64,000 bases of DNA, taken from positions 640,015 to 704,014 of the forward strand of contig NC_031498.1 in NCBI RefSeq assembly GCF_000237925.1, in the 5' to 3' direction. Source of the DNA: Schistosoma mansoni (lineage: Eukaryota > Platyhelminthes > Trematoda > Strigeidida > Schistosomatidae). The notes beneath the pieces are model-generated. The model was not told the origin of the DNA. It was given only the letters and a program-made list of their open reading frames with translations, and did no database searches. Below, piece by piece: positions 12,046 to 23,709 of this stretch (positions are counted from its first letter, which is position 1; every line of letters begins with the position of its first letter). A program made the position numbers and the translations under genes.

Positions 12046-12592
12046 TTGATTTACCCTGTCTTACCCAACTGACTCTCCTGCTTCCGAACATCTGGACGTT
12101 TTTCTAGTGTTTCGTAAACCATGTCCATCACCAGTACAAAAATCCAGGAATAAGTCACTATAGCTTCGGCAGAGACGGACTGATTTCAGGAAGCTGTCAG
12201 TCAAATTCGTTGTCAACTAGGAAACAGCTACATACTGTTCCTATCCATACTGAAACAACACAAACTAGATACCAATGTGTAGGCTTCTTGACTCTCAATC
12301 ACGATATGTTAAAAACCCTACTCCCAATCTGCATTCCTTATCTCGACCTGCGTAGATCGTTTGTCTTTATAAGATTCATTAACTCGGTGATCTAAACTTT
12401 CAGTCCTGACTATCAGTTTAGCTTGAAACAGGTTAAAAAAGTAAGACGATGCGAAATATAACTCGAGCGATGCAAAACAATTGTGAAACTCACTACTTTT
12501 TATTTCATGTTTGATTTTGTTTAATCGTTCCCACTACTGCTTTACATAGGTTAATTGTCTTGGAGCTGCCGCTAGTTTGACCAATCAGAATA
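12046..12592 (+). promoter_or_regulatory. Filamin 5' flank / leader
   Basis: Region between the LINE and the filamin ATG. No TATA box is convincing. A good splice-acceptor-like site (tgctttacatag, ending at 12549) lies about 43 bases before the start codon. It could be the 3' end of a leader intron or a spliced-leader acceptor; both are inferences. Confidence 0.35.
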
Positions 12593-12944
12593 ATGGATCA
12601 CGATGAAGATATCAGTGATAGAGAGTGCGGTCTTGTTGAATCAGATGAAGAAACTCGGATGGCTGAAAAGGAATTGGCTGAGGATGCACAATGGAAAATA
12701 TTCCAGAAAAACACTTTCACACGTTGGGCGAATGAACATTTGAAAAAAACTGATTTTCTTATTGAGGATTTAGAGACTGATTTGAGTGACGGTCTTCGTT
12801 TAGTTGCTCTTGTCGAAGTCTTATCAGGACACAAGTTTCGACACGTTAACAAAAAACCAACGTTCAGAACTCAAAAGCTTGAAAATGTAACTACTGTCTT
12901 AAGATATCTTGAAGAGACTGAAGGCTTGCGCCTCATCAGTATAG
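12593..12944 (+). CDS. Filamin exon 1: start and CH1 domain
   Basis: Encodes 117 codons plus one base. The acidic leader [12 protein letters not shown] is followed by the first calponin-homology domain, with the actin-binding-site-1-like [11 protein letters not shown] and the [20 protein letters not shown] block. It ends in GLRLISI before the donor g|gtatct. The next intron is only 37 bases, and unspliced reading stops soon after. Confidence 0.95.
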
Positions 12945-15900
12945 GTATCTATGAAAATAAACCTTTTAACCAGTATTTCAGACAGCAGCCATATTGTTGA
13001 TTGCAACTTAAAACTCATACTTGGTTTGATCTGGACCCTTATTTTACATTACTCTATATCTGTACCTCTGATAGCGGATGAAGAAAACGTTCTCCAAGTA
13101 AGTGTTAAATCTGTTCTTATTAATCTTACGTTTTCGGCCGGTACATTTCTAAGTACAAAATACCTATTGTTGTATGAAGTATTCATTAACACTTTTGTCC
13201 GCAATCTGTATATGACCAAATTACATTTTATTACTTATTTTATCTAACTTCCAGTAGAATAACGACTTTTGGAACCGTTCACTGTTTGGCTACACCCATC
13301 AGTATCTTAAAATGTGTTATAGTAGCTTTGTGACGTTAATATTCTAACTAGTAAATACCCTAGGCAATCGTTATTTTTCCGTTCCTAACCACTGGGATCT
13401 TTGTCGATCAAATAAGTTGGTATTTGTTGTTCTCTTTGTCTTCAGTGGCAATTTGTCAAATCGACCGAATGATCGATAATGTAGCCCTAATTGTTTGGAT
13501 ATTTGGGGTCTAACTATCTGTGGAAGTGAATTTTTAGTTAAGTATCTTGTTTGGTTATTTAAGTGTCCTTATAGTGTATCTCGAACCTAGCTATTAAATT
13601 CAGATGTTTAAATCTCAGTTTGCTGGTGACAAGTGGTCAGTATTCAGGCAGTCATGATGGAATTTTCATTTATTGATTGTGATACAACATGATTCAAGCC
13701 GTATTTAGATAAATTGTCCTTGATTTGTTAGCAGGATGATAGAAACCAAACTCAAGGTCCTAAACAGCGTTTGCTCAGTTGGGTCAAACAGAAATTGCCA
13801 ATGATCCCAATTCGAAATTTTACTACAGATTGGAATGATGGTGTAGCTATTGGAGCCCTCGTTGATGCTTGTGCTCCTGGACTTTGTCCGGATTGGACTC
13901 ATTGGGATCATCAAAATCCCTTGCGTAATGCTACAGAAGCTATGACAGCTGCAGATGACTGGTTATCTATCCCCCAGTTAATTCGGCCTGAAGAAATGAT
14001 CGATCCTAATGTTGATGAAAAGTCGATGATGACTTATATTAGCCAGTTTCCCAATTCTTGTTTAAAAGAGGGTGCACCACTGCGAGCTAAACTGAATCCT
14101 TCGAAAGTACGCGCGTATGGTCCAGGTAAGTTTGGTTCATCTTAATAAACCCGAATTATACTTGTCCATATTATGTAATTCCAGACTTCATTAAACTACA
14201 AGTTGCCGTTAGTGGTTGTTTTACGAGTTATACGTAACTCATAAGTACTTGGTATTTTTTAATTCTTCCATTCAATGTACTTTTATACTAAGTCGAATAT
14301 TCCGAGTTATCTAAACAGAAGTCCCCAGTTGTCTTTGTTTGACAGCATATTCATACACATATTGTAGTCTAAACAAGCAATATTAGTTCAAGCTGTCACC
14401 AACTTTTGTAAGCACAGACCCAAAGCACAAACTGGTTTAGTATTCAATAATTGACTTCTATAGAAGAAATATCTCATTTATCTACTATATATTCTTTTCG
14501 CAATAACGTTTTCTGAATGATTTTGTGATTTCACACAATACCTACATTAGACCATAGTGTTGGTCTCCGTTGTGTTCCCTCAATACTTGTTATAAACCAT
14601 ATGGAAAATCAGGCGTGGTAAGTTCGGGTACCCAAAGCACTATGGAATTTACCATGTTTTATTTTGCACATAGTATCAGAAGGGGTTTTGTGGAGATTTA
14701 GTATTTTCCATAGTTGGAAGCGTGAGTCAATCGAAGCTAGACCACATAGTATTAAATAATACTTTAATGTCAGAGTTGTAAAGAAAAACTACTGTTAATG
14801 TTGTGATTTGTAAATATTTGATAATGACAAAACAGTAGCGTATAAAGTAATTCTCTGTGGCGGTTTTCATCGATCCTATAGTTTAGCTCTCAAGTCAACT
14901 TGCCTAAAAATAAAGAAACGTTCAAAGTCCGGTAGGAGTTTTAATCAATAACAAATTGTTCCCTGATTTGTTTAACTATTTATAAGTCTCCACTTATTGC
15001 ATTAACTAAATTGTCGAATCATATGGCAATGAAAAGTTTGGTAATTTAAAATTTTAGAACATCTAAACTTTCGTAACCGATGTTGGTTGGAAGTTTAGTA
15101 TAAACGGTGTGTTCGGCCACCAATTACTTCGCTATTGCTATCATAACCATCCCTAAAAGGAACGGCCGTGTTTCCCTCCCTTTCTTATCCCATTTTAACT
15201 CAAATTCCTTGTATCTTGAACTTTTTTGTACATTATTGTAACTGGCTAGGTTTGGATTCAAACGAAAATAGAATTGGTGTACCGGCTAAATTCTATGTAG
15301 AAACAGCTAATGCTGGCAGAGGTCAACTAGAAGTACTTGTAATTAATTGCAGAGGTGTTAGAGAAACAGTAAGTATTAGTAATTTTTATGTTTTACACTA
15401 TACTTTTTCACTGTTATTGTGTTTAAGAAATCTGATAATTAGTTGATGATAGTTAAATGTCATAGTTTCGCCAATAATCCAAGAACATATTTATTTTATT
15501 CCTATACAATGAATATTTTCTTTACGTATAGTTCGTAGGCATTTCGTAACGAAACTAGTTAAGATAACTTTTATTCATTCTCGAAATCCGTTGCATTGTT
15601 ATCGTGACATGCAACATTTTACAATATGAGTTGGTTAAGTATTTCGTTCTCGTAATTTTTAAAAATATGTAGTACTAAGTTTGACTAAAAGTTCGGTAAA
15701 ATTCGAGTGGGCGTTACAAAATGTGGGTAGTTGTGAGTCATAACTCTAAAAGCTTTAAAAAAAATATTGTTCATCAATGACTAATAGTTAAAAACGAGAG
15801 TGAAGTTTAAACAAAACTTCTAAGCAAGCTCGAACTCTATAGAATAAGAAATAAAGAGTTTTTAGATAGGATAATTGTTTTTTTTTAAATTTTGTTTTAG

Positions 15901-18900
15901 TGTGAAGTGATTTTCGACAATGAAACAAATCAAACGTACTCTTGTGTGTATGAACCACGTTTAGAAGGTGAATATCGTATAGTTATAAAGTATGGTGGAC
16001 ATGAGATACCTAATTCACCTTTTCGTGTTAATGTCAAAGGAATACTTGTAGACCCAAGTAAAGTAACTGTAAGCGGTCCAGGACTACAAAATTCAGAACT
16101 TAATTGTGTTGGTCGACGTACTCATTTCAATGTACATACTCATAGTAAGTTTGTCTTTTGAATGGGTTATTACGTTCCTGTATACTATAAATGATACTAT
16201 TCATTGAAGTTCTGTACTCCTTGAAAAATCAATGATGCCATTTTTTTAATTTTTGAATAAATTAAATATGCTAATAAATGCTAAGGTAAAGTTTGTACCG
16301 TTATTCAATAATTCGTCTATTTGAAAAAATATGAGAGTTGAACTGAAAGCCAATTCATCATTAAGAATAAAATTAGTTTGAAAATACTTCGTAACTTGCA
16401 TGAAGTCCCTTTCAACCTTTTCAAACGCTTCAAAAGTGAAATCACTTAGTGCACAGTACTTATATTCAAAAAACGTAAAATATTGATTAAAGTAACTGAC
16501 TGTTATAGTATTGTATTTAACTTAGTTTTATGTTGGTTTGAAACCGTTGGTGTGTGATTTTTCGCCATTTGCAGTCATTTATATCGGTTATTTGACGACT
16601 CATAACCGTGATTACTTAACTTCTACTAGTGACTTTGTTTGATACTGTGATTTTTAATCTGATTACTACGACCTATCTCACTAACCTCCTATCTCATCTT
16701 ACAATACACGTTAAACTAAGTGGTCACTAATTTTTGCAATACTTGCCGTTTGGCAAGGATTCATAGTGTCATCAACCAATCTAACCCCTCTTCATATTGA
16801 TACTTTTACGCGTGTACTGCCAAAATCAAACAGATTGCAATTACTAATGGAGAAGCTTTAGCATTTCAAAATGTGAGTGAACATTCAAATCCAGGTATTT
16901 GCTTGTCTCAGCGTGTTTGCCATTTTATTGTTTTTGGATGTACTGTAGCACTTAATTCCGAAATCTCAACTGATATCGTCAAATTTATTTGTCAATAACT
17001 AATATTTCCGTCTTTACAAGTTGGTTCAGTTAGTTATGAGATGTAAAGTTTGAATCACGAGACATTAGCAAACATTTACTAATTTCATATGTGCTTATAC
17101 TTACTAATCAAAAATATTTGTCTGTAAAAAACAGGGTAATTTATTACGTACGATGGACCAACTATATGTTTTTACTATCTTCATACCTACACAACCTTAC
17201 TGTTTTAGACGCTGGAAATGGAACAGTAGACTGTCAGATTGTTGATCCACACGGCAGGACTGATACTGTCAAACCACGTATTACTTGCCCCGGTGGTGAT
17301 GCGTGTTTTGTTGTTGAATATACACCAAAAGAAGTTGGTGTCCATAAAGTATTTGTACAGTTTGCGGAGAAACAGATACCTAATTCACCATTTCAAGTTG
17401 AAATAGCACCTAGTAAGTTTTACATTGTGTTATTTATTATAGTGAAATTAAATATTTTGTTCATCTAAATTGGTTATCATTTAGAAGCTTAATTAAATCA
17501 TTACATAGTTATTGTTTTATTCAGGAGAGTCTGGTAAAGGTAAGTTTTAATAGCATGCTACTTCCCTCATTTTACCTGGAGAAAACCAGTTTTCTTTTAA
17601 TTTAAAGACTTCATATTGCGATATCGTTAAATATGGTACACTTCTCCTCACCTAATGTCATATGTATGCTTATAAGCCATTCAGAATTCATCCCTTTCTG
17701 ATGTACTGTATTTGTTCGTAAGTAATCATATTGGTTGACTTTATTTGGTTGTTTCTCTTCACATTTTTCTTATCAAACTAATATTTTGATTTCACTATTC
17801 ATTCATACTATAAAATTGTTTTTAAGCGTTGTATCTGCTCATATTTACGTTTCTTAAATAGAATTTGTAATGCCGAATTACAAATGACTAGTACTCATTA
17901 TTGCATCTGGGCAAAATTGGTTCCCGAATTCAATACTTTATCGTTTTTGTTCTTGTTGTTAGAAGTTCTAGTTGATTCTTCATGAAAGTGATAATATTCA
18001 TACTGTATATCTCATTTGATATATGTATATATATGCTATCATTTATTGTTAAAATTACATGTTTATGAAAATCCACACCGTTGAAATTGTACTGTTTTCT
18101 GATTGTGAATGGTTCTTGAGATCCGGTTCTACTTATATTTAGAATAATCAACTTCAATTGAACCTGAAACAATATTTCTAGTGAAGTCTATAATTTATCC
18201 ATTTCTTTTTTGAAAATTTAAATTAGCTGCAGCAATTGCTGCTCTTTCAGCAGTTATACAAAATTCAACATTCAATCAAAGTGTCAAACAATCTATGCTT
18301 AATGAAGTGCCGGAAATAAAGAACACTTCAAAACAAAATGGTTTTCATGAAAATCCTGATGTTGATGATATGAAAGTAGAAAATGAAACTGTATCATCTG
18401 ACTCTTTATTGATTAATTCATCTGAACGTAAAAATGAAAAGAAACAGCTAATTGATAATCCTGTCAAAGAAGAATCATTTATACACGAAATAATTGAAGG
18501 TGACATAAGAATAACTGCCTGCCTACTTGCATGTACATTATATTATATATGTGCATACATCTTACTGGAAATTAATGTTTCTATGCATGATACCTGTTCC
18601 ATTTACATACAGTTTTATTGTTTTTGTATAAATAAGAAATTTAATAAATGCTAATTTCTCTTACATTTCAGAAGTTCATCCTGAATTAGCTTATGCTACT
18701 GGAAGAGGTATACAAGCTCGTGGTATACGTGTACAAGATCGAGTGAAATTTTCTGTTCATACTGAACGAGCTGGTGACCAAGCTCCACTTTCAGTTACAA
18801 TGACTCGTGCAGGTACATGAGATACTAACTTTGGATTTTATTACTAAATTTTCTGATTACTTTCAACTATAATTACATTGTACGAAGTCGAGTTCAGTTT

Positions 18901-20629
18901 CAATTGCTTGAATATTATCAATTTACAAGCACTTGATACTTCATTTACATTGCATTTCACCACCTATCTAACGATACATTCATGTGTGAGACGTAGCAAT
19001 ACTACCCAGCTGCCCAAAAGAAAGTAGGTATTGTGGAACACAAATCTGCTACCTATTAGTTGAAAGTTGATCACCTTAGTCATTATTCCACTTCTGTAGT
19101 TAACTTCGTATTAGCCGTTAGATAACTTCATCGAACTTCATTTTAAACATACAATATTCAAATGGTAAATGATCAATAGTCCAATTATTATTTGTTTGTT
19201 TACAGTCCACAAAAATATAATTTACTTTACAAAACTGGTAAGTTTTTTATAGGTGATAGTAATAGTAGGCAGCTAGTGAATGAGTGGTCGGATTTCAGAG
19301 ACAAAAAATGTTACTTCACATATTTTCAATGTGACTTAACTTTGCCCTTATGACCTAATATAAATAAATAAATAAATACATAGTAAGCCAACATCTATCT
19401 ATAAGCTTGTTTTCAAAAAAATAACAATATGTGATTTTTGTTTAGTTTAGGTGAATGTTGAAAATAAAACAAAACCCAAATATAGTTCAGTAGATAGATT
19501 CTATTGTGTGCGTATTGTTAAAATACAAATATTGTAACTTACAAACAATGAAACATAATATGCTCTACCTACATGTTTCGGTTTCATATTATTATTAGTG
19601 TAGGTTTTGTGGAGATTAAAGAGTTTTCATAGACTTAAAATCATGAATTGATCCTAGTTAGACCATTATTGAACCCTGGAAGCGTTAAATGGCCGTTTCG
19701 TCCAAATGTGAGGCTCCCCAGGAATGCACACTCACTGCTCTGCATACGGCAATCGAACCCAGGACCTTAGTGTTCACACACAAACGCTTAACCTCAAGAG
19801 CAGTGAGACAGCGTCCAACAGTGTTCATGTTTCACTCCAATCAATTCATGATATTGCGCGACCATTTTTCTCCTGCGGTGGATAACTATCATGCCCTCTA
19901 ACGATATTGCTCACTAGTGACTAGCTTCATATGGTTATTGTTTTCAATTTTTCATAATAATATGTAAAGAGGTATATAGTTTTATGCATGTTAGGAAAAA
20001 ACGCTCTTCTTTGACTTAGGTGTACTTGTAAAGCAAGGAAATATGTCTGGAATCATATGATGGAATCAGTTGTGTCGATGATAATTTTATAGTTTATATC
20101 ACTTATTGATCTTAGATAATCACTAGGAACCAGGAAGTATTGAACAGTTGTTTCATCCTAATGTCGGACTCTTCATCAGTACACATCCGTGATCCTACCG
20201 AATATCGAACCCAAGACCATCAGGTCATTAACCCACCATTCCGTGATATTCATGGCCAACCTCAACTATTGGTCACCAATAGTTTTCTATCAGTTGTATA
20301 GTGTAATGGAGTTATTCTGATCCTTAATTGGATTGATAAACCATGGTGCTCCTGTACTTCCAGGTTTTCCATGGTGGTATAGCTTCAATTGACTCACGCT
20401 TTCAAAATATAAAAATTTATGTTACACAATTTTACTGTCTCTCCATCCTGAATTCTCAATTTTTTTAAAAATTGTTTTCCTATAAACAAAAGATGGTCAA
20501 AATGAACCTGTGGAAATTCATCAGATTGATAAATTTTTATGGGATTGCTTCTATAGTCCACAGCGACCTGGGAAGTACATACTTAATGTACGATATGGCA
20601 ATGGACATATTCAACATAGTCCTTTTACT
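12593..20629 (+). CDS. Filamin (actin-binding protein), 5' part, ten exons
   Basis: Filamins cross-link F-actin and scaffold membrane proteins to the cortical cytoskeleton. Ten exons were placed by protein similarity, GT-AG sites and phase: 12593-12944, 12982-13097, 13735-14125, 15250-15368, 15901-16144, 17209-17412, 17525-17539, 18227-18499, 18672-18812 and 20493-20629. They sum to 1992 nt, exactly 664 codons. The product has an acidic N terminus, CH1 (about residues 33-145), CH2 (about 160-265), Ig repeat 1 from about 275, Ig repeat 2 from about 375, a low-complexity insert, then Ig repeat 3. The ATG is chosen because the frame opens with a typical filamin leader just before [17 protein letters not shown]. 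Vertebrate filamins carry 24 Ig repeats; only three are visible here, and no later exon was found in the window. The gene therefore either ends early or continues beyond very long introns. A short read-through end exists at 20651-20653. Confidence 0.93.
12982..13097 (+). CDS. Filamin exon 2: end of CH1
   Basis: Read in phase with exon 1 it gives [20 protein letters not shown] and then ILHYSI, the hallmark end of CH1 in filamins and alpha-actinins. The donor is caa|gtaagt, phase 0. Confidence 0.95.
13735..14125 (+). CDS. Filamin exon 3: CH2 domain and start of Ig repeat 1
   Basis: Encodes [32 protein letters not shown] and MTYISQFP, the canonical CH2 features, then the repeat-1 entry [10 protein letters not shown]. 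The acceptor is gcag|gatgat (a ttag site 3 bases upstream is also possible). The donor is ccag|gtaagt, phase 1. Confidence 0.95.
14677..14745 (-). repeat. Family A tail fragment in filamin intron 3
   Basis: Short minus-strand piece with the family A tail (ggggttttgtggagattt to gaagctagacca). No ribozyme is present. Confidence 0.7.
15250..15368 (+). CDS. Filamin exon 4: Ig repeat 1, first half
   Basis: Joins in phase as [20 protein letters not shown] followed by [13 protein letters not shown], the usual A-to-C strand pattern of a filamin repeat. It is flanked by ctag| and |gtaagt. Confidence 0.95.
15901..16144 (+). CDS. Filamin exon 5: end of Ig repeat 1, start of repeat 2
   Basis: Contains [20 protein letters not shown] and the repeat-closing [12 protein letters not shown], then opens repeat 2 with [12 protein letters not shown]. 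The acceptor ttttag is strong. The donor is cata|gtaagt, phase 1. Confidence 0.95.
17209..17412 (+). CDS. Filamin exon 6: rest of Ig repeat 2
   Basis: Joins as [17 protein letters not shown], then [19 protein letters not shown] and [13 protein letters not shown]. The open frame upstream of 17209 is intron. Phase 1 at the donor ta|gtaagt. Confidence 0.95.
17525..17539 (+). CDS. Filamin exon 7: 15-nt micro-exon
   Basis: A 15-base exon (gagagtctggtaaag) lies between ttattcag and gtaagt. In phase it adds R-E-S-G-K-G at the joint. Being a multiple of three it can be skipped without shifting the frame. Confidence 0.75.
18227..18499 (+). CDS. Filamin exon 8: hinge-like insert
   Basis: Encodes about 91 residues that are not an Ig fold. 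It opens with the Ala-rich [14 protein letters not shown] and continues as a charged stretch rich in Asn, Glu, Lys and Ser ([32 protein letters not shown]). It sits between Ig repeats 2 and 3. Phase 1 at both ends means it could be spliced out cleanly. Confidence 0.85.
18672..18812 (+). CDS. Filamin exon 9: Ig repeat 3, first half
   Basis: Encodes [20 protein letters not shown] and [20 protein letters not shown], a clear filamin repeat opening. The acceptor is tttcag; the donor is gcag|gtacat. Confidence 0.93.
19602..19895 (-). repeat. Family A degenerate copy in filamin intron 9
   Basis: Minus-strand copy with tail, ribozyme remnant, B-box remnant and 5' region, heavily diverged. The open frame over it is not a gene. 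Confidence 0.6.
20125..20265 (-). repeat. Family A degenerate fragment in filamin intron 9
   Basis: Ribozyme and B-box remnants can be recognised on the minus strand (tcatcctaatgtcggactct, atcgaacccaagacc). A plus-strand tail piece follows at about 20357-20410. Confidence 0.5.
20493..20629 (+). CDS. Filamin exon 10: Ig repeat 3, second half
   Basis: Encodes [38 protein letters not shown] and HIQHSPFT. The donor act|gtaagt is strong. If it is not used, reading continues VSNTSGQ and stops at 20651-20653. Confidence 0.92.
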
Positions 20630-20689
20630 GTAAGTAATACATCTGGTCAGTAAAAGTATGCTTCTTTTTGTATATTCCTCACCAAGAAA

Positions 20690-21240
20690 TGATTTTTTCT
20701 CTTTAACCACACATTTGTTGATGTAAAGGGATAGCAAAAATATATATGCCCCACACAATAGGAAAACGAGATTGTGCAAAGGTACATGGAGGAAGGCTGG
20801 TACAATACAAAAAAACTATAATCTCGAAAAAAAATTAGTGGATGAGAGTAGTAAATGGTTGGATAGGCAGTTCAGATAAGAATAGTATGACTGAAAAGAT
20901 CCTTTTAGTTATTGAAGGTTCTCTTGCTTTTATAAAGAAAGTAAAAGGAAATTACAACAGGACTGCCACTGGCTTCTATTCTGAGCCATTTTTGGTAACG
21001 TCTCAAGCGACTGAGTTGAAACTTCTCTAGGACCCTAACCAGGGAGTCGAGAAGCACCGACAGATAACTTTTATATACAGCTTTATTTCATACCACACTA
21101 TGAATATCATAAACTAGCCACCTTCGCGTTTTCCAACCAATCCCAACGTCAGCAAATAATACACAATGTGGAATTCGCTGGGATGATATTCATAATGTGT
21201 CCAAGTATATAGGTACATGGGTTCGGCTGCCCATTGTTTA
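20690..21240 (-). mobile_element. LINE 3' end, decayed
   Basis: Minus-strand 3' region of the same LINE as 29650-30760. Shared landmarks are tatgccccacacaataggaa against tatgctccacacaataaaaa, the segment ccattggcttctattccgagcc (diverged here), and gggatgatattc with the following tgtccaag. No coding potential remains. Confidence 0.65.
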
Positions 21241-21399
21241 TACTGATTACGTAAAGTCTATTAAGATGGGTCACTTATTTATCCAGTTCCAAAAACTAGT
21301 AATTCTCTCCATCACCAAATCCTCTCACTATTTACAGAAATCAATTTTGTGTGGTGTATGTTACTTATGGGGCCAGATATATATATGCAATATGTAGCA

Positions 21400-21575
21400 G
21401 TAACTGCAATGTTTGCCAGCAAAAGATTGAATTGAAAAGAACAAGAAAGGAAACAGAACAATAGGAATAACGGCTGAATTGTAAGATCCGTGAAGTATGT
21501 AAATGATAACTGAGGGAAGATGTGTAAATAATGTATTTAATGTATGGTTTTCACATCTTAGGAAGGCACTGTGTA
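21400..21575 (+). repeat. Possible old family C copy
   Basis: Loosely resembles the 325-bp family C repeats at 23.7 and 50.1 kb in its right half (tatggtt, gtgtagttttgcttaaaaca, tccccacc). Strongly diverged. Confidence 0.35.
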
Positions 21576-21887
21576 GTTTTGCTTAAAACAATAAATTAGT
21601 TTTCCCCACCTGAGTTCTCTTTCACTACGATTGAACTTACTTTGAAAATAAGTATTTCATCATTATGTGTTTGATACATCTTATTTTAATGAAAGATTTG
21701 AAAATGTGGAATACACTCCCTACAAATTTGCTTTTCTCTTATTACTTCTCTACTAACTAGTAGTAAACCTCTAATGGAAATAATCTATTATCGTCGTGAA
21801 ATTGCTTTAACTCACATAACTATAGACTCGCATAAAGAAATTTATTTTATTTAAAACGTAATATTTATAAACAAATGAACAATTCAA

Positions 21888-22195
21888 TTCATTTGTATTG
21901 GTCGTTTGAATCTTGCCACTGATGTTTTGAACTACTATTAATCAGTCTCTTTTAGCATACGTGCATCCTGTGCAGATGTTCTAGATATTTCCAATTAAGT
22001 TTCTAAGCGTTATAAACAGAGATGGATAGTGGCTAGTAGTAGAACCCAAGAAATGCGTCTCATTCTATTTGGAACTCGTCAGCTAGATGTACATGTATCC
22101 CAATGGTACATTCAGCTAACCAGTCCCAAATAGGGCGAAACACGCGTCATGGATTCCACTGCTATCCACCATCCATCTCTGCTTAAAATGTACAA
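21888..22195. repeat. Family B fold-back
   Basis: A minus-strand unit (tail body, then ribozyme region 22058-22092) is joined near 22110 to a plus-strand ribozyme region (about 22125-22165). The unit ends at the family's usual 3' terminus (ccatctctgctta). Both cores are mutated. Confidence 0.7.
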
Positions 22196-22878
22196 TCTTA
22201 TCATTGCATATTTCTAAACTGAAAAGTCGTTTTGTTTTTCAATTTCGTCCGATTGATATTGTGACAATTATTCAATGAAATAAATTTATATATCAACCTT
22301 ATGTATCGAAACAAAAACCGAACTTACTCATCATTACACATACAGATTCATACATTCCAGTACTGTGTTGCTGTGTGTGTAGTTACAACAAAATATAAAT
22401 TAATTATATGTTTTTGATTTTGCACTCTGCTCTTTCTCTCTGTCTCACTCTCTCTATATATTGTGTGCTAGTAACATGATTTTTTCTCAACTTGAATTCA
22501 ATAATACTGCTTTTGTAGATCCAAATTGTTACTATTGTATCATTGTAAATTACAAAAGTTCATGTGTGTTTTTGTGTCTATTACAAAAGTCTTAAAACAA
22601 ACTCAACTGATCAAATTTTAATCTATGATAGTGTTTTGTGTTCTAGAATGTCTGTACATCGTTGAATGTCTAATGGACTAGACTGTTAATGTGTGTAGAA
22701 ACAATTTTTTATAAAATTATCTCCAATTAAATTCATTTTGTATTGTTTGTTTGAATATTCTCATTGATATTTAGGACTGCAATTTCTTATTTGCATATGT
22801 GCATACTGTGCGGAATGCGTCAATATTGCCTTAAGCCACAAGCATTATAAGTAAAGGTGGATGATAGCTAGTAGTAGA

Positions 22879-22923
22879 ATCTAGGACATGCGTTTCATCC
22901 TAATTGGGACTCGTCAGCTGGAT
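22879..22923 (-). ncRNA. Hammerhead ribozyme, family B (left arm)
   Basis: Stem I atccag/ctagat (one mismatch), core CTGACGA, stem II GTCC/GGAT around CAATTA, GAAA and GTC. All core bases are intact. Confidence 0.7.
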
Positions 22924-23123
22924 GTACCTGCATCCTATAGTTGATGTTCACTCCGGAACTCGAAACTAGTGCCGTTCGCTTCAAAAGCCATCACACTGTC
23001 CACTTAGCTACTGAGTCCAGATAGACACTCACTTGTGCGGCAGGTGTTGATAACCCTATGGCCTTTGAAGCGAATGGTACTGGGTTGGAGACCCTGAGTG
23101 AACATCAACTTGGATGTAGGTAC

Positions 23124-23168
23124 ATCTAGCTGACGAGTCCCAAATAGGATGAAACGCGTGTCCTTGAT
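23124..23168 (+). ncRNA. Hammerhead ribozyme, family B (right arm)
   Basis: Stem I atctag/cttgat (one mismatch), core CTGACGA, stem II GTCC/GGAT around CAAATA, GAAA, the CGCGTG segment and GTC. It faces the left-arm copy 200 bases away. Confidence 0.7.
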
Positions 23169-23709
23169 TCTACTGCTAGTCACCGTCTACCTCTGATTAG
23201 TTCCCATTGTTTAAAAGATTTAAAAAAGTTAGATATTTAAAGATAATTATCAGTGATGTTTGGTGTTAGAGGAAATATTAAAAACCAATTGAGACATTAA
23301 TCGTTCATTAACTGAACCCAATTCATCTATTTTAACATCTAATAACCGACAATCTCATTGTTACATAATCAGTATAACTACATCTTAAGAGATTTCAGGC
23401 TGTTTCTATACAGCTGTATCCTAATATTTTGATATTTTTATACCAGGTATAATCAATATAGATTCTGACCCAAATCTTCATTAGCCTAAGTTACTATTCT
23501 ACATGAACACAATGAAATAAAATTAAAAAAAAGAATCGTAATAATGTAGCAGCGATGATAGTGAGAAAGACTAAACATTAAGAATATGGTTCAAAAAGAC
23601 AGATTGGAGTGGTATATATTCGAAAGAAAGTTTAAATATCAGATCAAGAGTATCCATGGTTTCACCAGTCGATTTTGAAATTGGTAGTATATCATAAAAT
23701 TCTCAGAAT

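Larger units (their letters stand above)
22732..23205. repeat. Family B fold-back with two ribozymes
   Basis: Minus-strand arm: tail body, hammerhead, tRNA-like body. Plus-strand arm: tRNA-like body, hammerhead, 3' terminus. This is the clearest example of a two-ribozyme, tail-to-tail unit in the window. Confidence 0.8.

Noticed and set aside
13705-13914. Minus-strand frame over filamin exon 3
   Set aside because: Antisense shadow of the CH2-coding exon.
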